This document shows positions 10,663 to 22,600 of a stretch of 64,000 nucleotides of DNA, one piece after another. A program made the translations under genes and the position numbers. The DNA comes from Diorhabda sublineata. Its lineage: Eukaryota; Arthropoda; Insecta; Coleoptera; Chrysomelidae. The stretch is from NCBI RefSeq assembly GCF_026230105.1, contig NC_079485.1, positions 28,625,572 to 28,689,571 on the forward strand. The letters run 5' to 3'. Below the pieces are notes generated by a model. It was not told where the DNA came from and made no database searches. It was given only the letters and a program-made list of their open reading frames with translations. Positions within the stretch are counted from its first letter, which is position 1. Every line of letters begins with the position of its first letter.

Positions 10663-13600
10663 ATTTTTATACAAAATTACAACTGAAGACATGGATAAAA
10701 TTGATTATACCATTGAAGAATTTTTTATTCCTGTAATGTACGATTTAGTCATTCCAATTTTAGTTGAATAAAATAATTTCACTATTAAGGCTAGAATACA
10801 TTTCCCCCAACAAGGAAAATTTAGGTGTAAAATTTCGGCCGAAAAATGAATTAATTTCCCTGGGGAGTGTATTTGAAGGAAACGCTTCAAAAAGTACGAA
10901 AATATTTGACAAACTGTAAATGTATAAGTTCATTTTGTACATCAAGGATTAGTTTTCAATAACAGGCGTGTTAACAGGATCTTCACTTCTTTTTGTATAC
11001 AGGGTTATAAGTATAGTTACTGATTTTTCGAATAAAATTGAATAATCGACTCACTTAGTAACTTTAAATACTCTCAATAATCTAACACAACGTAACACAG
11101 ATATTCCCAACGGTGGCATCACATTAGTATTAGTTAAAATCATTTCCATGATACTGCCAATTACGACAAAACAATCAAATCTATTAAATAACGATACGAA
11201 GTATCCCTAAAATTGGAAATGGTTATTAATTGTTGATAAATTGAGTAGAATCAACTTACTTGAAAACCTAGACTATACATCTTTAACAACATTTCCATCG
11301 TAAACAGAGCGATAAAAAACATATTTGTATATTCTGGAAAAGAAACAAATTACTATAAGTGGTGCAGTTAAATAATCTATCAATCTTTGCAAAAATATAT
11401 TGAAACAACATAAAGTTTCTTGGTTTTATGAGGTATTACATACACATTTTATTATCAGACATCGTAAATTTGCCATATTCCGACCTAACAAAGATAATTC
11501 AAATCAAAATTTCAGCCAGTTCTTATTATTTATTATTATTCAATAATCAATTTTTTGCAGTAAGGGTGAAAATTAGTTCCTTTAACCCACCGTTTAATGT
11601 GTGGGGACACTTCAATCCCCTATAATTTTCAAGACGTGAACTGCATTCTCTTCAGTGTACAGATACTGATATTTCGTGGTTATTACATACACTACCGGCC
11701 AGAAGGTTTTGTCCACCCACAGATTGTAATTTTTACATGTTAAAATATTTTATTAATCGAATTAACCCCTTTTTGATTCTATTATTTCGGTGGTATTCTC
11801 TGTATCAATTTCGACAAATAATCATTTATTTGGTTCCATTCGAATTTTAGGATATTTCAAAGATGTGAAGTGGAAGTAGGACACTGCTTTCTGACTTTCC
11901 TGTCCAATTAGTCCCACAACAACTCAATCGGGTTGAGTTCAGGCAACCGTGTTGGTCAAATTACTACTTTCAGTACATTCTTCCTTTCCAATTCTTCCAA
12001 ATATTGTTTGCACAGCTTCGAGGAATGCTTGTGGATCGTTGTTATGATGGAAGATGAATTTTCTACCTATCAGGTGCTGACCAGAACATTTTCATCTAAT
12101 ATTTTTTATAGACATCTTTCTTCGAAATGCCTTCAATTTTTACCAGAAACCATCAGTATCATACAGTATCTAGCTTACGCTCTTCCTTTAATCTGCGCAC
12201 AAACAATCATGGACCCAAAAACCTCAAACTTCAACTCATCATTCCATAAAGCCCTTCCACTCTTCATGCGTCCAATTTTTATGTTTTTCAGCCCACTGCA
12301 ACTTCCTAATTTTATTTCAAAGTCAAAGTCCGAAGACCCTTCCAAAAAAGGCCAGCTTCTTTCAATCTCCTTTTCACTATAGAAGTACTCAAATCTCTCA
12401 AGATGCTATTGATCGTTTTATTGAAAGTGTATCCAAATGTATTCGACTTAATTGAAAAGCATAATTTTGACATATGTGTGTGTGTGTGAAAGAAAATGGC
12501 TTGGAAACAAGTCCATCAGCCACAGAATTTTTCGATGATACTACTTAAATATTAATTTTAATATCCTTGATAAAATTTACTAATAGATCTAAAGTTTGTT
12601 GGTTGTCTATGCTTAAAAGGTGTGTGAGGTTTAGAGATAGGGAGTAGGTTTGTTTAACAAATAACTGCAACAAATAATTTTGATATAGATTCACATATTT
12701 CTCAAAATTCGTTTCTAATTGCGATTTGTAGAACAACAGATTTTATCATTCATTAACCTGCAGATATAGGTGAGGTAAAATTTCATTTTTCAAAAATAAT
12801 AATTTTTTCCAACCTTTGGTATCTTAATTATTTCAATTTTACTTTTCTCATAACTGAAAATATATGGAAGCGGAACAAAAAAAGACAATGAAATAGTTGT
12901 AACCTGATTTTTTTTTATTTTAATATAAATTCTTCTGCGGTATTTGCCAACTCAATCTTGTAATATATGAAAGGTCAGACGTGACTGGATTTCTTTATTT
13001 GCTTAAACGTGGAATTTATTTATCCTCTTAAATAATGAATCCAAAATTTATTCAATAAAATGAATGAGATGATTCTTTAATAAAATATCTAATTTGATAT
13101 CAGGGAAATACACTACACTAACCTTGAAAATCGTCCAACCATCGTGGTTGTTTATAATGTTCTGTAGCTAAAACACCGGTATTCAAAAACACCAAAACAA
13201 TAATGAGCCAGTAAAATGATTGAGATTTAACAGCTTTTCTACAGGATCTCCTCATTCTCCTATTAACTCGTTCGAAATCTTTTTTCTTTCGTTTAAACCA
13301 AGAATCTTGTTGAACTTCTTCTTCACCTATGTGATCGGTGGATTCCATCTCGTTCTGAGTTATGTTTCTATTGTCTTGGTTTTGATGGTCTTCGCCCTCT
13401 GGTTCTATATCTTCAGCTTGTGTTATCCAATCCAAGTAACCTCTTAGGTCTTCCTCGAGCTGCTGCTTTTCTCGCAGCTTATGGAAATCACCTCGAGCTT
13501 TTGCCTTTTCTCTTTCCTTTGAAAACTCACTAGTATTTAAAATTAGTTAATCGAAAGTTGTAATATGATGACAACTTACCCGCTCAAGACTCCAAGAATT

Positions 13601-16600
13601 AGATTCATCACAAAAAATGCTCCTAATATGACCATGGATACAAAATACGCCCACTGCCATGTTCTGCCCATTGCATCTTGTATCTGAAATAATTCTCAGA
13701 ACTCGTTGAAGTTGTACAAAGTGTTATAATATAATTAGTCGTATGAAATACTAAGAAAGATCAATTTTCATTAACTGTACGACAATTTTGAGAAAAAGCA
13801 CAAGTACCTAGAAATTTTTTTACTTGATATCAAAAAATTATTGCACAAGAACTCTTTAGTTCATACCATAAGCTCGGATTGAAATATTGAATAGTATTAG
13901 TAAGCCATTCATTAATCACTATAAAATTTTTCATAATAAACTCAAACATTGTTTTGTTAAGACGTATTATGATGCTGATCATCAAATATCGAAAATTTTT
14001 ATTTATTTTTTACAAAAAGATAAAAGAGACGCCTCACTGCGAACTGAACACAACTTGTCCAGGTCCGCATTGCAATATTTAATTTTCAGAACCAGTGATT
14101 CATTTAAAAGTATAGATAAACAACATTACACCAAAAATTAATCCCTTGGAATTCATAATTAAAACCGGTTACTAAATTGAAGAATATTTTTTCTATAATC
14201 ATCAGGTAGGTACTTGTAGTAGGGTTCCGGTTCACAGTCGGTAGTTAGTTGTGAGCTGGGCAAGTGTGCGGTATATGAAAGGCGAAATTAGTCTTAAATA
14301 AAGGTAAGTATGTGGAAACCGCAGCTTCGAGATCAATCATCAACAAGTCGATTTAGAGATTTGGTGAACGTTCTACTAATCCTAGCACAGGAAGGAAGGA
14401 ACATTAACACCGCTAATTTGAGAAATGTATAAGAAGAATTGAAAACAAATATATGCAATTATAGAGTGTAAAAGTAAAAAATCTCTTTATTAATTCCTCA
14501 ACATTTTCTTTTCCACTGGGAAAGTGCTTAAAAAGCGTAGGAGAGATGCAGCATCCTTGTCACAGATTCTTGTCAACTGTAAATTACTTTGACATTTGCT
14601 TACCTATTTTTACACATATTTTGACAAGTGTGTAACTTTAATCTGATAGCACAAAGTAGGGCAAAATCGACGCCAAGAAGTCAATTAAAAACATATAGGT
14701 GCAACGCGTGTTAAAAATGATTTTACTGTTTAACACGACTTTACAATTTATAGTATAAAAAAATCCCACTTCAACCCAAAAAAAATGTATTCACTTTCGA
14801 GGTGAAACCACCAGGCGGTCCACTAAATAGTGTTTTATTAAAAATGAGTGCCTTTTAATATGATGAACTAAATATAGCTATTATTTAAATGAGAACATAC
14901 TGGAGTGTTCATTCAATGACTGATATGTAAAATAGAAATTGAATTAGGTACAAAAAAATTAATATTTCAGTTTCTACCTGGGATAATATGATAGAATTAA
15001 TTCTTGGTAAAATTTTTAGAACATGTGGTTGGTCTGGAAACTACCGATTTATACATAAAGTCTAGCTAATGACAAACTAAATAAACGTAGATATTGAGCA
15101 ATTTGTTCACAACATTAACTCTTAAATTGACTGTATATAGAAACAACTGACAGCAAGTTTAGTAAACTCGTCAATGTATATTTATCCTTTCCACTTTTAG
15201 ATGTATCTAAAAGGTTCACGACGATGTTATTTGTTATGACGCCATCTAGGACTATAAACCTTAACGAAATTGTAATAATACCGCGAAATTTAACACAAAT
15301 CTATTATTTATTTATTCTTAAAAATACAAAACACAAATGAAACTAACTGTTTCCATGATAAATAGTATTACAAAACAGACAAAAATAATACATATTTATG
15401 AATCTAGAAATGGAACCATAGATGACCTTTTTAACCACTTTTATTAGTTTCGCCTGTATGTATGTAAATGAAGTGCATTGTCCGCCATTCAAATTTGAAT
15501 CTGCTGTGCTTTATAAATTTCGAATATGACGCGCACACTACGAAGCTGCTTTTTGAATGACATTGGAATTAGTCATTTTCACAAACTTTTAATAGTTATG
15601 CCTTTGTTTTCAAAATGTAACTGTATTATTCAAAGATTTTTTTTCTTCTGAAGGCATAACATTTATTGAAAAACCAGTATCGTAATCAAATTCGGAATTT
15701 ATGAAACGCCGGATACTCAAATTTGAGTTAAAGACAATTCACTTCATTTACATGTATCTATCTATGTAAGGGAATCTTTGATCTCGGATTTTGAGTAGAT
15801 TAAATATTTGGATTTATTCGAAATTTGACAAATTTATCATTCAAATTGCGTATGCTTTCAAGGACCGATGAATACTAATTTTGTCCTACGGGCGCTAGCC
15901 TTAATGTCGAGGGTAGTGGAGAATAAACAAAGTTCGATAACTTAAACTATATATACATCAACAAAACAATATACACAAAAATATTTACAACAAAAGATTC
16001 TACTACGTCGCGTGTGCTGAGTCTCTGAAAATGGTATAGCTTAACTGAGGCCTCGGCTTTCGAGATCTGATCGCTTTGATGTCTTGAGACAGAATGAATC
16101 TCACCTCGATTCCAAACGCCTCGCCTGGGTTCGTATTGGTTTTTCCCAAGTCAGGTATACCGGGGAGGATTAATTTTATTGTATGTTATTTCGACATTAA
16201 GAAGGTTACTTGGAATTCCCTGGGTCACGTGTCGATTAGTCAGGTGTGAACGGATTATAGATTTATTAAGGGAGTTTGTTCGGAAAGCTGTGTACGTGTA
16301 TTAAGTAGTTTTAAATGCAAGGTCACATGGCGTGGTCGTCACAGTCCCATAGTCTTTATCAACTTTATCCGGCTAAACTAAGACTAAACTAAACTAACTA
16401 AACTAGACTAAATAAATCAAATATCCAAGATGGCGTTAGATTAGTAGAAACATTTTTCCTTTAAAGTTATGAGTTGTTATTTTATCTAGGTTCTCGGAGG
16501 TTGGTTCCTTGACAAACTTATGTGGTAGAACTTGGATAAGGTTGACAGTTTTACTCAATCCAGAATTTTGCCATCGCCCTTTATACCCATGATCAAAATG

Positions 16601-19600
16601 GTCTACGATAAGAGAAGCTTGAGTCAAACAGTGAACGAGACAGGGTTCTAAATGATGATGAAGTGTAGATTTCATAATTTCAAAGGTCTTTCCATTTGTA
16701 CTTTTATGTATTAATTTTTTTGAAGGTGTTATAACCTTAATTACCCGGCAGGAGACTCTTCCTCAGGAAGTGGTATTCGGCCTCAGCTGAAGTATTTAAA
16801 TAGCTGGTACTCAGATGGGGTGAACAATTAATATGGAATTGGATGCCACTAGCTTTTTATCGACTGACTACTATGCCACAATATGTGAACAAAGGATTAT
16901 TCAAAATGTTTGAAGAAAAACGCAACAAGTCGAACGGCATGTTATAATATCTACCCTGTATGTTTGTTTTATCGATTCTATAATTGTAAAGTTGAATTAA
17001 ACAAGGCAATTACTTACATTATAAAGTACGTCAGTCCATCCCTCAAGGGTGATACATTGAAATACAGTTAACATGGAGAGACCAAAATTATCAAAGTTAG
17101 TGATTCCATCGTTTGGACCAGTCCATCCTTCTTGGCACTTCATGTTTATACTTATTTGGGTACAATTGAATCCCACATCAATACCGCAGGGGTGAGGATC
17201 ATCCATTTGTTTACCTAAAAAGTTTATAAAAATTTATTCATAAAAATTTTTGAATATATGATTTATTTATCATGTAAAGTTATCTTAGCAGTAGGTACAC
17301 GCAGTTTTATAATTTAATGATAAACTATATGCAAATCTACAATATTGTACCTCGCTTTTTGCAAAATACGAATCAGGGAAACTGTTACTTCTTTTTCAAA
17401 AATTAACATTGATAGAATACTGCATAATTTTATAAAGAAATTTTATGTAAAGTGGTAATCCCTAAAGGATTTAAAAATATAAATCATACTTCGCTGATGT
17501 TCTAAATGATTTATATAAAGAAAGAATAACATTTAAATCAACTGCAGACTGTATAAAAAAGATACAATTTTTCTTTTCAACGCAATATTTTCTGCACTCA
17601 ATTTAATCTCAATCTTACCTGTCGTGTTATCAACACAAGTCATATGCATTTTTCCTGAGAATAATTCCAGCCCAATGATTGCATAAATAATAATAACAAA
17701 TAGTACTAACAGAGCTATATGCAGTAAAGGCACCATGGCACGAAGAATTGAATTTAACACAACTTGTAAACCTACAAATAAATGACATTGAAATAGTTCA
17801 AATAGGTATCAACAACTGTTAATGATATTGGGCTTATAGCAAAAGTTCTTCAAAGAACTTGAAAAGTCAAAGTAGTAGGTAACAGATAAAACACGGTATG
17901 TTTTAACGGATAAAACCATTCAAATACCTTGGTAATCTTATATATAATAAAGCCCAGTGTATATCATCAATAAAAGAGAAAATGCAACCGGGGTTTAAAT
18001 CATATTACTCTTACATGAAAAGTCTTTCTCCCAAAAGCGCATTATGAAACTCAGATGTGATCTATGCCAGTAAGAATGTATGGATGTAAATAATTAATGA
18101 GACATGACTCCTGGAATTTAAATATGTTGTTAGAATCATCAAATCGCTCAGGATTCAACTGTTCGAATAAGCTACGTCTCCAAAATACCAAAAAGAAGTT
18201 TACTTGTGTGTAACTTGGGATCTATGTACATCGTTGGAGCACATTGTGAAAAATATTCAAAACCACATTGGATTGAAAAGTAGAGGACAAGCAACGTTTA
18301 TTATTATAAGACAACACATAAAATTTTGTGAATGTAAAATACTAATTAAGAAGTGAAACAAGGATGAACTACCATAAGCAAAAAGAATCATAAATAATAT
18401 GTCTTTAAATGAACAAGAATTGCAAAATATTTTTTTGCCTCAACAATTATGAAGAAATCATGAAAAAAAATATGGAAGGTCTTGATAAAATCTAAACTTG
18501 AAAGTGTAAAGAAAAAGCGACTGGTAATAAGATCTTCGAAACCTGAAACAAATCTAGTGTTCCATTAATGCGTTTAAAGTTAAAATGCAAAATGTTTTTT
18601 TTTATTCTTGTTTTACTAATCTGATAATGCAAATGTTTTGAAAGAACTACTTACTTGGTACGCCAGAGACAAGTCTTAAAGGTCGGAGAACTCTGAAAGC
18701 TCGAAGAGCTTTAACGTCGAAAGTTTCTTTACTGAGATTTTGTAATACGGTAGTAATCAACCTAAAATAAGGACAAAATATTCTTTTTCAACATATTATT
18801 GAGAAATCAATATACAGTGGAAAGAATTTGTAATACCACCAAGAAGTATTCATAATAAAAAAGAACTTTACCAACATCTCTCAACAAAGATTTTTTTGAT
18901 GTAAAAAGCTAGCAGCTAGACTTTTACACTCGAGTAATTCGAGTGGTGCCTGTCTGTGGATTTTGATCTTGAACTTCTGTATGTTATAGACGTGCTAATT
19001 CCACAGACTCACACTTCTCCAAAGAAATGAATCCCGATAAATCGAACTTCTGGGCGTCTGCAGGCGAACTTGGTGTTCATGACTCTCGTCGCCTGTTGAG
19101 TAGGTCTTGCAAAAACTGCACTAGGCGGAATTATGTTATAAAGCTCGGCGACCTTTCTTCCATACTCTAAGCTATTGAACTGCTCTCTTCTGGATTGAGT
19201 CGAGCATCCTAAGGGTATCCTTGGGAGTCGAGCTCCAAACGTGCGAGCAATATTCTGAATGTAGGAAGCTGGGCCATGTAGAGGATTATAAGCTGTTGCA
19301 GAATATATAGTTTTTTGGACTTGAAGAGTTTTTGTGAGCCTAATTCGGCCACGTGACTATGCTAGGACATATTGCTTTCAACCTAATCACCCAACAGACG
19401 AATTTGGGGTCATGTTGATATTTTATGTCCAGGCAGGAGCAAATCCTGAGCTGCAGCCATTTTTGGTAAAAATAGCAGCTAGGGTACTATCGTCGACGAA
19501 GCTATAGATCGGGTTTGCAGTTTTATCGAGTAGATACTTGATAAAAAAGAGTAAGTGACAAGATGCATCCCTGGGGAACACCAGCGTTGACTTCAAACTT

Positions 19601-22600
19601 TCCTAAGATGTGTCCATCAATAGAGACCTGGATGGATCGATCTTTGAGAAAGCTACTAAGACAGTCGATAAGTGGGTAGTACCTACATTGGCCTGGTCTT
19701 ACATCAAAGTATACCTATATACAAAGATCATCTTGGTCGGAACTGATTGCATATATACAAGTACTATACATGCAAATACTTATTCTCTATTTCGTTGTTA
19801 TTAACTGTTTTTATAGCAAGTCGTACATTTATTTCCAGCATTCAAATAATCTATTTTGTTAATTTTTTCTGATTTTCTTGTTTATTTTCGTCATAGTGAT
19901 GTTTATTATGTTTTCTTATAACCATTATTCAGATTTTCTTGGAAATATTAGAGCCTAACTTCATTTGAGACTTTCCACATCTCGTAAACACGAGACAAGA
20001 TCAAGAAGACATTTTAGGTGATACCGAGACCACATATTGTGAGATCCGTGAGTTTTTAGTTATTGTTAGCTTTTAATTTAAAGAAACTTATTCGCCCTAT
20101 CTCGGTTTGTGTCGAGTTCTAACTAATATTTCCAATGATCTTAACTTTTCATTAAACTATTTTTGTTAATCTGATTTAGTATTCTTATTCAATCTTTATG
20201 GCCAGTATGTCCTGTTGTATCATAGTTGTTAGTTTACAGGGGAGTATCGATATATAAGTTATATTTAAATTTATTTAAAACGTACCCTATAACTACTATT
20301 GTGAAATCAAGTAAATTCCAACCATTCCGAAGATACGCCCCTGGATGCATTAAGAAACCATATGCAAGGATCTTCATTACACATTCCGTAGTGAAAATTA
20401 CTAGAAAGAGGTATTCGATTTTTTCCTGAAAAAAAATCATTTGCAGACGAAACATATGAAATCCATTATCACAGATTGTGGTATGTTTGATTGATTTTGA
20501 TCAATTTTTTAGTTTTATTGTGTATATTCATGTACCAGAGGTTAATAAAACCTAATTACTAATCTGATTTTTTCCTAAAATTTTTATAAATGTACCTGAG
20601 CTAATACAAGTTTTCGGACTTTCATTGGTCCATGAGCTGTATAGAAAATAAAAACAGGTTTGGAGTGATCAAAAGCCCTCTGTATCGAAGACTACATAGC
20701 CGTATCATAAGATCTATCAGTACCTATTTGCCAATAAAAGTTAGAAATGTGTTTTATGTTAATTCCAAGAATCTCTTCTGGACAAATTTCATCGAAGATA
20801 CGATTTTAGGTTTTTCCATATAGTAACGAGATACACGTTGCGTTTTTTTAAGACATTTGACATGATGCAAAACAACGTGCAATGCAATGCAAGACGTTAT
20901 ATTTCTTGATCAAAAGCATGCGCAGATGAAGATCTGCTAATTGTTGTATGCAAGATTTCGCAATAGCAACATTATCGCTTTAATGCTGTTTTTATTGCAT
21001 CCACGTTGCAATTCTAGGGAGAAATCTCGTCAAGGATTTATTAGTTATTCCATGAGGACATGAATGCTGATGTCTTTAAAGAATGGTTCAAATAAGTTAT
21101 GCAAATTATCACTCGAGACTTTTGGAAAAATTGCCCACAACCAAGTGGTTTGAAAAAGATTTACAGAATTGGCTAAATTCTAAGTTCCATCCCGGTTCCC
21201 GGGATTATATTAAAAAATATGAAACTGATGAGATAACAGAAAATCTTGGAATGACGATGGTTAGATCTCAATCATATCGAACTACCCCCGGTTGAACTAG
21301 TATAAGCATAGAAAAAGGGAGAAGTTTCAAGAAAAAATTATTCTTTTTAAATGAGTGATGTCGAACAGTTGTTTTTGGAGGCTGTGAATAATGTGAAGCC
21401 AGAAAACTAAGCAAAAGCAGTTAATCATACAATTAAAGAAGAAGAGAAATGATCGAGACACACATTGAGAATATTTTTTGCAACAGTTCATCTTCGGATT
21501 CTGATTTGGATTTGCAAGAAGCAATTTTACTTATTCTTTATGAACGTGAAGTTATCAAAAAATCGAAGTAAACACAATGACACAAAAATAAACAATTTTA
21601 GAAATAATTTCACCTTTTAATCTTTAGCTGTTTGAAAGCTATAAGCAGGTTGATTAGATGCAAATATAATTGTACACCCGATATATTCATTATATTAATA
21701 CAAATTTAATTTCATACGAAATACTGTAGGTTTAACTTGGAAAAATACTAAAATACTAAAAGATAGATTACAATAGTTCATAATTTTATTACTCTCTCGT
21801 CCTTACAAATAGACTTTAACAATGTATCCAGAATAAAAAAAAAATGTAAACCTTATTTTAAAAGTATAACATAAAATAAGTTTTACTTACCAAATATGCG
21901 TTTGTCGTGTTAGAATCGGTGTTGGGGAAAGGTGTATAAACTGCTAAGGCAACACAATTTGCGAATATCGTAAGTAAAATCAACCATTCGAAGGGCCTGG
22001 AAACGTTTCGTTAAGGAAAATAAGTGACATAAAAACCGTACCAAACTATGAATTGTGAATAATCTAAATTAGAGACTCCTTTATAGTGACGCTAATGTTA
22101 AATAAACAAAAGAAGTCATTTCATAGCGGTCTCTAGGACAAAACAATTACTGCGTGACATGGCATCGTTTTGAAAACCGCCGTGTAGATTATGTATTGGT
22201 ATTAACCAACAAATAGGTAAGTAAATAGCATATAGTCAACAATCAGAGCCAGCAAATTATGAGCAAAACGCAATGAATTAGTTCAACAACGCACGAACCG
22301 TAAGCCACAGCGGTTAAAAGCCGATTCATAAACTTTTCTTTCAGTTTGCCGTTGCCGTTTGCTGTTACAAAATTAAAATTCCATTCATAGCTGCCCTTTG
22401 AAGTCGCCGTCTGCCGTTGGGGACTTTCAACCAAAACGAATTTCATCTTTTCTCGACGGCCGTTCGTAACAACCACATCCGTTTGCGTTTGTCACATGAT
22501 TTTGACATATGGTTAGGTTAGGTAAGAGCGTCATTTTGGGGTTATTTGTTTGTTTATGGTGGTCGTTTAGCTTTGCTTGTTTTCTCTTATAATATCGTCC

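Noticed and set aside
10413..10664. Minus-strand ORF starting MDIYIYIY
   Set aside because: Produced by an (AT)n microsatellite; no other support.
13220..13447. Plus-strand ORF of 75 codons
   Set aside because: Antisense shadow of the I-II linker/IIS1 exon.
13684..17017. A second, mutually exclusive IS6 exon as in vertebrate Cav1
   Set aside because: No second DAMG...ILGVLSG-like segment with splice sites was found by eye; a profile search would be decisive.
22500..22530. GGTTAGGTTAGG as an interstitial insect telomere (TTAGG)n array
   Set aside because: Only two units; similar short strings occur elsewhere in the window (26.94 kb).
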